Source: Pedobacter sp. BS3
GTDB lineage: Bacteria; Bacteroidota; Bacteroidia; Sphingobacteriales; Sphingobacteriaceae
Direction: 5' to 3'
Length of the DNA: 64,000 bases
NCBI RefSeq assembly: GCF_008274585.1
Contig: NZ_VTRT01000004.1
Coordinates: 1-64,000, forward strand
Positions 46,478 to 54,888 of the stretch are shown here, piece by piece (within the stretch, counting starts at the first letter, position 1; each line of letters begins with the position of its first letter). The translations under genes were made by a program, and so were the position numbers. The notes below the pieces were generated by a model, which worked only from the letters and a program-made list of their open reading frames with translations, was not told the origin of the DNA and did not search any database.

Positions 46478-46648
46478 ATAGCTTCTTCTAAAAATCTGAT
46501 TTTCAAGTCCTGGGAGGGGATTTTTACATCACCTTTTGGAACATCGAATATTCGAAAAAAAAACTATTAAAAAAACTAAATTTTAAAATTAACGGCAAGT
46601 GGTTGTAAGGCAGGGTTATATAATTTTTTCTTCGGCGTGTTTTCTCCG

Positions 46649-46975
46649 TTATCGTAGTTTTTTATTTTGTTGATGCCGTTCAGCATCGCGGATGTTTTTC
46701 TTTGCAAGATTTTTATGAAAAGCTTCGGTTAAGTTGATGCCGGTTTGATTGGCCAGGCAGATCAGCACAAACAACACATCGGCCATTTCGTCGCCCAAAT
46801 CAACTTTCTTGTCGGATTCTTTGAAAGATTGCTCGCCGTATTTTCGCGACATAATGCGGGCAACTTCGCCGACTTCTTCCATCAGGATTGCCGTATTGGT
46901 TAGTTCATTAAAATAACGTACACCGGTGGTATTAATCCAGTTGTCAACTACTTTTTGGGCTTCTTCTATTGTCAT
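46649..46975 (-). CDS. MazG-like nucleotide pyrophosphohydrolase
   Basis: A 108-residue all-alpha NTP pyrophosphohydrolase that would hydrolyse non-canonical or excess nucleotides. The metal-binding motif is split as in the family: EEVGEVARI (about residues 33-41), then DLGDEMADVLFVLICLAN (about 60-77). It is a single-domain form. It lies upstream of dnaA on the same strand, but the 171-base AT-rich gap argues for separate promoters. Confidence 0.9.
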   Translation of the reverse strand: MTIEEAQKVVDNWINTTGVRYFNELTNTAILMEEVGEVARIMSRKYGEQSFKESDKKVDLGDEMADVLFVLICLANQTGINLTEAFHKNLAKKNIRDAERHQQNKKLR

Positions 46976-47003
46976 GTTTAGTTGGTTTGTTAGCCCACCT
47001 TAG

Positions 47004-47020
47004 CCCTCCCTAAGGGAGGG
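47004..47020. repeat. CCCTCCCT palindrome
   Basis: CCCTCCCT-A-AGGGAGGG is a perfect hairpin, flanked by CTTA and TAAG that lengthen it. It lies behind the alpha/beta hydrolase gene on the minus strand. No T run follows, so termination is only possible. Confidence 0.5.
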
Positions 47021-47054
47021 AGTAAGGTTGTGCTGTCTATCTTGTTTCTTTTCT

Positions 47055-47873
47055 CTATTTAGTTGCTTCCGCTTTCCTTTTAATCACTGAAATCACTTTA
47101 TCAGTTTCTTCGATGTGCGGATAATGGCCTGCGTGTTCCAGTTCTACAATTTCAACGTTGCTAAGGTACTCATGTATCGCTTTAATTTCATCCGGTATGG
47201 AGATAATACGATCATGTTTGCCATAGATAACTACGGCCGGAATATCCGTTTTAAACGCAGGTTCGCTTATTTGCGCCCGTACATTAAAAAAGCTTTCAGG
47301 GTCAATGCTGTATTCATCCTGATAATATTGCAGGTATTGCTGCATCAACTGCTCATCGTGCCAATAAAAATTGAACAGATAGGGGCAGCTGGCAGCTAAT
47401 TCCCAGCCTTTTTCCGTATTTGCGTCGTATTTACCCGAATAGTTTGCTATTATTTCCTCCATCTGACTGGCTTTGCCGGTTTCCTGGTGAAGCCTGAACT
47501 CATTAAGCAGATTATTGAAAATGCTGCGTTCTGATTTCTCTATATGGAAATCAGGGCTGATAATGCATAGCAGTTTTATTCTTTCAGCGTGTGTGGCAAT
47601 GAGATGGTTTATAATATAAGAGCTGAAACAGTAGATTATTACGATAGCGGGATCTTCATTGCTGGCATGACTGTTCAGGAATTCCGCAGCGCTTAACCGG
47701 TAATTTTCAAACGCTTTTTCCGGCTCAAACGGGTAACCGCCAGGACGCAAAGATGAAGGCTCATCCCAGCATAGCAGTTCAAACCCGGCTTTTTTTAAAG
47801 GTTCGGTGAGTAAGTGCCTTTCCGGGTTGCCATTCATTCCGGGACCGCCGTGGTAGAATATAATTTTTTGCAT
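47055..47873 (-). CDS. Alpha/beta hydrolase family protein with atypical nucleophile elbow
   Basis: The 272-residue protein begins with an HGGPGMNG oxyanion-type loop, as in proline iminopeptidase relatives. The likely acid is in VIYGKHDRIISIPDE and the base in ELEHAGHYPHIEE. Where the family normally has GxSxG, this protein has IIYCFSSYI, so the nucleophile elbow lacks both glycines. It may be a diverged hydrolase or a non-catalytic relative. A degenerate copy of an AT-rich promoter-like repeat lies just upstream (47882-47910). Confidence 0.75.
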   Translation of the reverse strand: MQKIIFYHGGPGMNGNPERHLLTEPLKKAGFELLCWDEPSSLRPGGYPFEPEKAFENYRLSAAEFLNSHASNEDPAIVIIYCFSSYIINHLIATHAERIKLLCIISPDFHIEKSERSIFNNLLNEFRLHQETGKASQMEEIIANYSGKYDANTEKGWELAASCPYLFNFYWHDEQLMQQYLQYYQDEYSIDPESFFNVRAQISEPAFKTDIPAVVIYGKHDRIISIPDEIKAIHEYLSNVEIVELEHAGHYPHIEETDKVISVIKRKAEATK

Positions 47874-47993
47874 GGTTTGAAAAAGTCAAAATTTAAAAAT
47901 CAAAAGTTTACAAAGGTTATCAGAAGCTGATGGTTTTGAAAAATGAATAAATAAATGTTGCGGTGTTTGTTATATATAATAAGGTATAAATTA

Positions 47994-48038
47994 TTTTAAA
48001 TCTCATGTCTTAAATCTCACATCTTATATCTATAATCA
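47994..48038. repeat. Three degenerate tandem 14-mers related to the TTAGATA array
   Basis: Units TTTTAAATCTCATG, TCTTAAATCTCACA and TCTTATATCTATAA follow one another just behind the stop of the LuxR-type gene. On the minus strand they contain AGATGTGAGATTT, also found at the edge of the array at 55344-55454. Confidence 0.45.
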
Positions 48039-48041
48039 ATG

Positions 48042-48845
48042 TCAAATCAGGTTGCTTCTGCATGCAAAGGCTATTAATTCGGCCACGTTTTTAGTATTGG
48101 TTTTCTTAAGCATATTCTTCCGGTGATTAGCTATGGTGTTTTCGCTTAATTTCAATTTAGAGGCTATCTGTTTACTGCTCCATCCTTCGGCCATATACTC
48201 TAAAATGCAACGTTCATGTTCGGTTAGCAGCTTGTCCTCTTCGTAAGGATAAAAATAATTGGTTTCAATGGTCTGTTTGGTAATATAGCCATTTACTTCT
48301 TCGGTTTTTTCTATGGTATGATAAATTGTCCGGTCGGTTTTAAAATGCGAAATATCTATTACCATTCCCAGGCTGTATAGAGGCAGGTGGGTTTCTTTGG
48401 ATGTGATATAACATCCCCGTTGTAAAATAGGTACGTACCGTCCGTTTTTATGTCGCACACGGTAATTGTATGAAAAAATATATTGATGATGTTCTTCCCT
48501 CGGCCGGCCCTGCAGAAATCGAAGATTAGCTGTAAAAACCTGTTCGTTATATATTCTGAAATCGTCTTTCTGAAAAACATCAATCAGTAATGGAATGCCG
48601 CCTTCCAGGAATTCGCGGGGATCATAATCGGTGATCATTTTGGCAGCTTTGGTCATGACAATATATTGCGATTTAGTATAATCTATCAGGAAAAGCATAG
48701 GTACTGTATAATGCATGGCTACGCTTAACCGTTCAAATTTTGAAAGCAGCTCCATGAGCTCCCGGTCCTCGATCATGTCGTTAGCGTAGTATATATTCTG
48801 CAGGTGCTTTTGGTATGTAAAATCAATAGGTCGGCCGAGCTGCAT
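48042..48845 (-). CDS. LuxR-type response regulator with PAS-like sensor domain, copy 1
   Basis: A 267-residue regulator. Residues ~45-185 look like a PAS fold: VPMLFLIDYTKSQYIVMTKAAKMITDYDPREFLEGG, then YRVRHKNGRYVPILQRGCYIT and YSLGMVIDISHFK. Residues ~205-267 form a LuxR-type helix-turn-helix (LLTEHERCILEYMAEGWSSKQIASKLKLSENTIANHRKNMLKKTNTKN). There is no receiver domain, so the signal is probably sensed directly in the cytoplasm. It is a tandem paralogue of the gene at 49101, 255 bases away. Targets are unknown. Confidence 0.88.
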   Translation of the reverse strand: MQLGRPIDFTYQKHLQNIYYANDMIEDRELMELLSKFERLSVAMHYTVPMLFLIDYTKSQYIVMTKAAKMITDYDPREFLEGGIPLLIDVFQKDDFRIYNEQVFTANLRFLQGRPREEHHQYIFSYNYRVRHKNGRYVPILQRGCYITSKETHLPLYSLGMVIDISHFKTDRTIYHTIEKTEEVNGYITKQTIETNYFYPYEEDKLLTEHERCILEYMAEGWSSKQIASKLKLSENTIANHRKNMLKKTNTKNVAELIAFACRSNLI

Positions 48846-48878
48846 AGGTAAAGGTTAAAAGTTGAGTTAAGCGAAATC

Positions 48879-48924
48879 CCCCGAGTAGTTCGGGGTCCGG
48901 GATTAAACCCCGCCAACTGGCGGG
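48879..48924. repeat. Two short GC-rich hairpins between the LuxR-type paralogues
   Basis: CCCCGA-GTAGT-TCGGGG (48879-48895) is followed by CCCGCC-AACT-GGCGGG (48909-48924). They separate the two tandem regulator genes and may reduce read-through. Confidence 0.5.
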
Positions 48925-49100
48925 CTCATTTATACCTTAGTAAAAAAATAAAAAAGCATCAATAATTCAAAGTTAAAATCCGCATAAATTTAAATATCTC
49001 CATTGCCAAAAGCCTTTCCTCATGTCAAAAAGGCCTCCGTTAGCCCTTCGCAACGGCTTGTCCTGGTAATGCGGGGGAAGTAAATAATTTGTTGCCATAT

Positions 49101-49898
49101 TCATATTATTTTTTTTCTGATACAATAGGTTGCCAGTTCGATACCATTTTTAGTGTTCGTTTTTTTCATCATATTTTTCCGGTGACAAATAACGGTGGCT
49201 TCAGAAATTTTAAGTTTGTCGGCAATTTCTTTTGTGGCCAGGCCTTCTGTCATATATAATAGTACCTGCTTTTCTTTGCTGGTGAGCAAGGTGTCTTCCT
49301 GGTTTGGAAAAAAATAATTACAGGCGATGGTTTGAAAAAATAGTTTTTGTCCTGTTCCTTTTTCTATGGTATGAAGTATACTGGTTTCGGTTTTTAATGG
49401 TGTAATATCCATGCACATACCTAATGAATATAGCGGTAAACCAGTTTGATGTGAAGTGATATACCCGCCTCTTTGGAGTAATACCAGTTCCTGGGCATTC
49501 CGTGATGCTTTGACTCTATACGTATGCGAAAAGATATAATTTCCATGCTCTTGTTGCGGCACAGCCTTTAATACCTGGCAGTTATGGGAGAAAATCTCAC
49601 GGTTGTAGATGTTAAAGTCGTCTTTATTGCAGACATATTTAAGTATATCCATACCGCCATCCAGGAAATCTTCGGGCTGATATCCGGGCAGCACGTTATT
49701 GGTTCCCGCATGTACCAGGTATTGCTGCCTGGTATAATCTATAACAAAAAAAAGCGGCATGGTTCCATGATATAAGCCGTTGAATTGCTTAAAATAGTGT
49801 AGTTTTTCTAAAACCTCATTCTCGTCAATAAGATCCTTATTGAAATAGATATCTTTCAGGTAGCTTTCAAAAGTTTGGGTTAATTTTTTTGAAGCCAT
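49101..49898 (-). CDS. LuxR-type response regulator with PAS-like sensor domain, copy 2
   Basis: A 265-residue paralogue of the regulator at 48042-48845, with the same layout: N-terminal helical part (YLKDIYFNKDLIDENEVLEKLHYFKQFNGLYHGTMPLFFVIDYTRQQYLVHAG), PAS-like middle (HTYRVKASRNAQELVLLQRGGYITSHQTGLPLYSLGMCMDITPLK) and C-terminal helix-turn-helix (LLTSKEKQVLLYMTEGLATKEIADKLKISEATVICHRKNMMKKTNTKN). The recognition helix differs (EATVICHRKNM against ENTIANHRKNM), so the targets may have diverged. Confidence 0.88.
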   Translation of the reverse strand: MASKKLTQTFESYLKDIYFNKDLIDENEVLEKLHYFKQFNGLYHGTMPLFFVIDYTRQQYLVHAGTNNVLPGYQPEDFLDGGMDILKYVCNKDDFNIYNREIFSHNCQVLKAVPQQEHGNYIFSHTYRVKASRNAQELVLLQRGGYITSHQTGLPLYSLGMCMDITPLKTETSILHTIEKGTGQKLFFQTIACNYFFPNQEDTLLTSKEKQVLLYMTEGLATKEIADKLKISEATVICHRKNMMKKTNTKNGIELATYCIRKKII

Positions 49899-50439
49899 GA
49901 TTTAGGATGACTTTTAAATAACTTCACAATAAAGTTATTGGGTTTTCCAATAATATCCTAAGAAATAAAAGCATAATTTTTATTGTATTTTTCTGACTTT
50001 AATACCAAAGCTTTCTAAGAATAGAAAATATTAAAGCACAATAGCTAAGCGGCTTTCTTTATACATGCTTATCCTGTACACGGCTTAATCCATCTAAACA
50101 TATCTCAATACGCTACACTAATTTATACAGCTATTATTTCTACCTGTTGAGTGTATTCGGGATATTTTGTCCCGAGATACCTTTTTATGAAAAATCGGAC
50201 GGGGGAATTCGAAAAGTTGATTAATGATGAAGCTAAGGGTGATTTTCTGATAGTTGGGCCGATTTTATCGGCAAAAAAAATGAAAAAATCAATAGCCATT
50301 TATGGCTATTGATGGGGGTATAATGCCTGTGTAATTTAGTTCAAAAATAGGTTAAGACTAATGAGAAAGGTGCATGTTATCAGTCGCGTATTTATCATCT
50401 CAGATTTTAGGGGTTTAATTCAATGCTAATAATAAAAAT
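49899..50439. other. Long intergenic region with hairpins and a tiny ORF
   Basis: This 541-base stretch separates divergent genes. It contains a hairpin (GTATTCGGG with CCCGAGATAC, 50153-50180), a GCCGAT-TTT-ATCGGC stem (50258-50272) and a nearly perfect palindrome (ATCAATAGCCAT/ATGGCTATTGAT, 50288-50313). A 41-codon ORF spans the last two. No tRNA or other RNA gene was recognised. Confidence 0.5.
50187..50312 (+). CDS. Possible 41-residue peptide
   Basis: An ATG follows a hairpin and opens 41 codons with a charged N-terminal half (MKNRTGEFEKLINDEAKGD) and a hydrophobic, Lys-rich second half (FLIVGP…KKMKKSIAIYGY). The 3' end of the frame coincides with a 12-bp palindrome. The layout recalls small peptide precursors, but there are no processing or transport genes next to it and no recognisable cleavage motif. 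It could be chance. Confidence 0.25.
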   Translation: MKNRTGEFEKLINDEAKGDFLIVGPILSAKKMKKSIAIYGY

Positions 50440-51300
50440 ATGAATAAAACATTACTTTTTGTGTTTTGTAGCATGATATGCTATAACGTTTTTGCCCAGG
50501 ATGTTATCATTAAAAATGATAAAACAGAAATTAAAGCCAAAGTACTGGAAGTGCAGGAAAATGTAATTAAGTATAAAAGTTTTGATTTCCAGGATGGCCC
50601 TACCTATAATATTAACAAGCGTGATGTGTTTATGATTATTTACAAAAACGGTAAGCGTGAAACGTTTAATAGTACTGCAGAATTACCAAAATCGGCTCAG
50701 GTAACCCATAATGATGCAAATAGTATAAAACCTGTGTCACAGCTTTCATCAACAACCGATTTGGTGGATTACCGGCCTGTAAGATTACTCGCCTCGTTGG
50801 GCAAAACAGATGAGAATGTTACAACTAATTTTACCATAGAGTTATCTGGTGAAAAGAGACTATTGAAAAATTTTAACTATTTAAATTGGGGAGTGTCCGT
50901 GTTTTATGGTCGTTTAGAATCTTCTTATGGATGGAATGAAGGGTGGAATGACACGTATCCTCAAACTGTAAATGAGCTTAATACATTTGGCGGACGAGCC
51001 TTTTTAAGCGGTTATTTACCTATAAACTTGTTATGGGGGAAAACGGAGCAAAAGAATAAAGGCCCATTTCCATTTTTTAGGGCAGGGGTAGCGATGGCTA
51101 GTACATCGGGTACAACATATATTACCATGTCGGCCGGAGACGATCAAACCAGCACGAGCGTGTCTGGAAGTAATACCGATTTTGATTATGCAGCGGGGCT
51201 TGATTATAAAATAGGAAATGGGTTTGGAATTACTGTATTAACTGAAAAGTTTAAGGCATTCTGGTGGGGCGTAAATTTCCAATTTGGAAACAAGAAATAG
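50440..51300 (+). CDS. Outer-membrane beta-barrel protein of unknown function
   Basis: A 286-residue exported protein. The signal peptide (~1-19) is followed by a small beta domain (~20-70, DVIIKNDKTEIKAKVLEVQENVIKYKSFDFQDGPTYNINKRDVFMIIYKNGKRETF) seen at the N-terminus of many Bacteroidota secreted proteins. After a linker, residues ~105-286 form alternating aromatic strands ending in VNFQFGNKK, consistent with a small barrel. The next gene starts 52 bases later and encodes a large Sel1-repeat protein, so the two probably form an operon. Confidence 0.75.
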   Translation: MNKTLLFVFCSMICYNVFAQDVIIKNDKTEIKAKVLEVQENVIKYKSFDFQDGPTYNINKRDVFMIIYKNGKRETFNSTAELPKSAQVTHNDANSIKPVSQLSSTTDLVDYRPVRLLASLGKTDENVTTNFTIELSGEKRLLKNFNYLNWGVSVFYGRLESSYGWNEGWNDTYPQTVNELNTFGGRAFLSGYLPINLLWGKTEQKNKGPFPFFRAGVAMASTSGTTYITMSAGDDQTSTSVSGSNTDFDYAAGLDYKIGNGFGITVLTEKFKAFWWGVNFQFGNKK

Positions 51301-51351
51301 AGAGCTGCTTGTGGGGTATAGTATTAAGGTTTGATCAAATTTAAGTAAGCA

Positions 51352-53853
51352 ATGAAATTCTTCCTGACTTTTGTATTTGCAACTTCAGTCTGGAGCCTTA
51401 TCCATGCTCAGGATGCCAAGGAAAATGAATATTATGTATCTACATTTCCTAACCAATCCAATACACAAGTTCATGTGCAGATGTACACGCGTAAGCGTTC
51501 ATGGGGAATGGGGCAGCAATTTTTTGGTATACAAATCCGTAATCTTACACAACATAAATTGAAAATAACCGGTTATTATTATGCCAAATTAACCTGCGGT
51601 AACCAAACAAATGCTGATATTGATATTACGTTAAATCCCGGCGAGACTAAAGGCGGAAACAGCTTTATAATGGACGCTACCGGTCTTACAGCTTCTGCCG
51701 AAAGTGAAGCTTGTCCCGGTAATCCTATCTATCAAAATGGTAAACAGATAGGTGTAAACCGCATTAGTAATGTGGGCTTTCAATTTACCTCGGTTAAAAA
51801 CCTTGATGCCGTAAGTACAACTAACGCAGTTCACCAAAACACAACAGCTTCTACTGTTAGTTCCTCAAGTCCGGGACGGGGCAGTACAACATCTTACACA
51901 CCCTCATATACGCCCAAAAGCACCTATTCTCCATCGGCAGGATTGCTTGCTTTACAGCAAACGCAAAATTACATTAATCAGCAGAACCAGCAGCGGGAAC
52001 AGTTAACCCAAACCATAACAGACGGTATCCAGTCTATTGGAAACATTTTAATAGAAGCACAGGAAAGGAAGGCCCGGGAGCGTGAAGAACGTGCACAACG
52101 GGAGGCCGAACGAAGGGAACAGGCAAGGAAAAGTGCAGAAGAGCGAAAAGAACGTCTTGAACGCAACGCAGCCAAAGGGTATATCGATGATATTGTTTCA
52201 TTAGCAGATATCAAAGTTGCAGAAGGGTACGATTTAACTACAGCTCATTCCATGTACGAAAGGGTAGCTAAGCTAAATAATGCAAAGGCCATGTTTGGCT
52301 TAGCAATGGACTATGCCCAGGGACGTGGAACTTTCAAAAATGACAGCTTAGCAACATATTGGCTCAATAAAGCTGCCAAATATGGCAATACAGATGCAAT
52401 GATGCGGATTAATACTCCCAAATGGAGAAGTTACGCGTTGTTTTTGGATGGTAAGTTAAAGGTAAACGGCAATGATAGGGAAGTTTTAGAAGCCAGCGCC
52501 AAGTTTTATGAAACACAAGGTACGTTACAGGGTTTACAGGCGGCAAAAGTATGGTGGCAAAAATATGCCGACTGGGGCGAATCGCATCGTGGATATAATT
52601 ACGTCAGAAAATATGGAAATTATAATGTCAAAAGAATTGATAAGCTCATTAAGGAACATAAATACAAAAAAGATGAAGAAGCTACACCAAAGACGTTTAC
52701 CGCTGAGGATTGGTTTGTGAAAGGTATAGATAATTACGCGTTACTTGGAAAGCCTGATTCGGCATTGGTATTTTTTAATAAGGCGGCGGGTATGGGAGAT
52801 GAAGAGGCCATGATTGTGATTGCAAAACTTTATCTTGAAAAACAGCAGCATACGCCTGAAAACGATGAACAGTTAATCAACCTGTATTTAAAGGCAGATA
52901 GTAGCAGGAAAGCCTATGCCTGTCAATATGCTATTCAGGTTTTGAATAACCGGTCGGTTGAATACCTGAAAAATGATAAAAATGATGTGGCGATAGATTA
53001 TCTAAAAAAGGCTGCGTCAATGGACGATGTGCAGGCGCTGATGCGGGTAACAACTTTATATAAAACCGGTAATTTTGAGTACTACGACAGCAACTATAAC
53101 CGGCTTACAAAGAAAGTAGCAGATATAAACGCTAAGGAGGCAGAAAAATGGGAAAGACGCTGGAATATAGCTTTAGAGGAGCGGAAATTGCCTGAATTTA
53201 GAACAGATTATGCGCTTAACAGGATAATTTATAATGGCATTACGCCCGCTTTATCTCAGCAGATTGACTACCTGAAAGAAGAACATAAAATCACCGGAAT
53301 AACCATGAGCCCTAATGGTGGATATTGTATGGTATACGATGGTAGTAAAATAAAAGCTAATAAGATAAATGCGGAGGCAATAAATAAATTAAATTCGCTG
53401 GTGCGTGAAAACAGAAGCATTAATCAGGTGCTAATTACAAGTAAAGGATACGTTTTTATAATAGATAACAATAAAGGTTATTCTTATAATAATATTCCAA
53501 TGGCTATGGCGGCAGCAATTCAGAAATGTTATAAATCAAATCTTCGTATATCCAATGTTGCTATTTCCCCTTCAGGAGGCTGGGTAGTTATTAATGGCTC
53601 TAATGGATGTGATTTTGATGGTATCCCGAATCAACTGGCCAATAAAATCAGAGAACTGAATGCCAGCAAATCAACTATTAATTACATAACATTTACCACC
53701 AATGGTGGCTGGGTAATTGTTTTTGATGACTATGGATATATGTTTGATAATATTTCTAAACAGGCTGCAGAAGAATTGAAAAGATTTAATGATAATGCGA
53801 CAAAGGTTAATTTTATCAGCTTCGATAGTCATGGAAATTTTGTCATGAATTAG
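51352..53853 (+). CDS. Exported Sel1-repeat protein with a C-terminal 43-residue repeat
   Basis: The 833-residue protein has a signal peptide (~1-19), a beta-rich N-domain (~25-160), a Ser/Thr/Tyr-rich linker, and a Gln- and then Glu/Arg-rich coiled coil (~205-280). Sel1/TPR-type repeats follow (~290-590), for example AKAMFGLAMDYAQGRGTFKNDSLATYWLNKAAKYGNTDAM. From ~643 to the end there are four copies and a fragment of a ~43-residue unit of the form IxxVxISPxGGWVVIxDxxGYxFDxIPxxLAxxIxxLN. I know no name for that repeat. The protein probably scaffolds something in the periplasm with its barrel neighbour. Confidence 0.82.
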   Translation: MKFFLTFVFATSVWSLIHAQDAKENEYYVSTFPNQSNTQVHVQMYTRKRSWGMGQQFFGIQIRNLTQHKLKITGYYYAKLTCGNQTNADIDITLNPGETKGGNSFIMDATGLTASAESEACPGNPIYQNGKQIGVNRISNVGFQFTSVKNLDAVSTTNAVHQNTTASTVSSSSPGRGSTTSYTPSYTPKSTYSPSAGLLALQQTQNYINQQNQQREQLTQTITDGIQSIGNILIEAQERKAREREERAQREAERREQARKSAEERKERLERNAAKGYIDDIVSLADIKVAEGYDLTTAHSMYERVAKLNNAKAMFGLAMDYAQGRGTFKNDSLATYWLNKAAKYGNTDAMMRINTPKWRSYALFLDGKLKVNGNDREVLEASAKFYETQGTLQGLQAAKVWWQKYADWGESHRGYNYVRKYGNYNVKRIDKLIKEHKYKKDEEATPKTFTAEDWFVKGIDNYALLGKPDSALVFFNKAAGMGDEEAMIVIAKLYLEKQQHTPENDEQLINLYLKADSSRKAYACQYAIQVLNNRSVEYLKNDKNDVAIDYLKKAASMDDVQALMRVTTLYKTGNFEYYDSNYNRLTKKVADINAKEAEKWERRWNIALEERKLPEFRTDYALNRIIYNGITPALSQQIDYLKEEHKITGITMSPNGGYCMVYDGSKIKANKINAEAINKLNSLVRENRSINQVLITSKGYVFIIDNNKGYSYNNIPMAMAAAIQKCYKSNLRISNVAISPSGGWVVINGSNGCDFDGIPNQLANKIRELNASKSTINYITFTTNGGWVIVFDDYGYMFDNISKQAAEELKRFNDNATKVNFISFDSHGNFVMN

Positions 53854-53887
53854 CTGGACTATATGTTAACCATCAAGCCTACTATCC

Positions 53888-53965
53888 ATGGAGAAAAAAC
53901 AACTCTACCTGTTTTTCATTATAGTTTGTGTATTGCATGGTCTGATACTGGCTTTGTTGGTTTAA
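53888..53965 (+). CDS. Possible 25-residue membrane peptide
   Basis: An ATG 35 bases after the preceding stop opens 25 codons: a basic start (MEKKQ) and one hydrophobic helix (LYLFFIIVCVLHGLILALLV). This is a plausible tiny membrane protein, but at this length chance cannot be excluded. The rest of the 344-base gap to 54198 shows nothing definite. Confidence 0.25.
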   Translation: MEKKQLYLFFIIVCVLHGLILALLV

Positions 53966-54197
53966 CGTGTTAAAAATACCTATAAGATTTTAAAAAACAC
54001 TATTTTTTAGGATAGCTTTGTACTTGCATGGCTTTAAACTGGCATAGCTGATTTTTGAGGTGTAATGCCATCAATAAATAATAAACAACGACACTGCCGG
54101 ACTATGTGAGACCTACCTTGTGCCCCAGGCTTTCTGTTCTGTGAGAGAAAGCGTGTACGGGAAATGTTTATTTTTGAGAAAGACAAAAGTGGAAATT

Positions 54198-54431
54198 ATG
54201 AGAACAGTATTAAATGATTCGCATTTAAATGAACAACAACTGGATATGCTACGATTGTTGCGCAAGCCTTTGCCGGAAGAGTATTTCAAACAATTAAAAC
54301 ACCTGGCTGTGCAACTTTTAGGCAGGCAGTTGGACGATGTGGTTGAACGTTGGGAACAGGAAAAAAATATCACAGAAGAAGATTATGATAAGATGATCCA
54401 TGCCCACCACAGAACACAGCATAAAAAATAA
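54198..54431 (+). CDS. Antitoxin-like protein paired with a PIN toxin
   Basis: A 77-residue mostly helical, charged protein (MRTVLNDSHLNEQQLDMLRLLRKPLPEEYFKQLKHLAVQLL…WEQEKNITEEDYDKMIHAHHR). I chose the ATG at 54198 because the 26 residues of a longer frame from 54120 look non-coding. It sits 2 bases before the start of a PIN-domain gene, the usual order of a PIN toxin-antitoxin operon. The N-terminal DNA-binding type cannot be assigned. The context makes an antitoxin likely. Confidence 0.7.
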   Translation: MRTVLNDSHLNEQQLDMLRLLRKPLPEEYFKQLKHLAVQLLGRQLDDVVERWEQEKNITEEDYDKMIHAHHRTQHKK

Positions 54432-54433
54432 GC

Positions 54434-54849
54434 ATGCAGGTTGTTATAGATTCAAACGTATTGCTCGTTGCATTGGAAAGCGAAGCCGTTTTAGGCCCAT
54501 TTGGAATGCTTTTATTAATGGAGATTTTCAATTGATTATATCTGAAGAAATTATTCATGAATATGAAGAAATATTAAATGAATATTCTGCTCCCGGTGCC
54601 GCAGATTTGGTAATGGGAATTTTGTCCGAATCGCCGGATGTTGTTTACAAGCGTATCTTTTATGCCTGGCGTGTGATTAAATCCGATGCTGATGGTAATA
54701 AGTTTTTTGACGCCGCTATCGCAGGTAGTGCCGATTATTTAATAACGAATGACGCACACTTCAATGAGGCAAAAGATTTAACCTTTCCTGCCATGAGGAT
54801 AATTAACGCAGATAAATTTTTAGAGATAATTGAAAATTTAAAGAAATAA
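54434..54849 (+). pseudogene. PIN-domain toxin gene with an internal -1 frameshift
   Basis: The ATG at 54434 starts the canonical PIN N-terminus (MQVVIDSNVLLVALE) with its catalytic Asp6, but that frame stops after 33 codons. From about 54478 the frame one base back continues perfectly as KRSRFRPIWNAFINGDFQLIISEEIIHEYEEIL and ends after FFDAAIAGSADYLITNDAHF, the C-terminal PIN motif. The join falls at GGAAAGC; one extra A there would restore a 139-residue COG-type PIN toxin. It is either inactivated, a sequencing error or a programmed frameshift. Any product starting in the second frame would lack the first Asp. Confidence 0.75.
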
Positions 54850-54888
54850 CCTAATCCTGTTGTCTGAAGCGCTCGCTTCACATCCATC

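Noticed and set aside
44993-46700. Replication origin near dnaA
   Set aside because: No cluster of TTATCCACA-type boxes or dnaN/recF genes flanks dnaA. The AT-rich stretch at 46550-46600 alone is not enough.
50258-50280. Intrinsic terminator (GCCGAT-TTT-ATCGGC)
   Set aside because: The hairpin is followed by A residues on the plus strand, and on the minus strand the T run precedes it, so it does not fit a terminator in either direction.
54400-54477. Start of the PIN toxin at 54400
   Set aside because: That frame overlaps the antitoxin end, gives non-PIN residues and lacks the catalytic Asp. The PIN N-terminus is in the frame starting at 54434.
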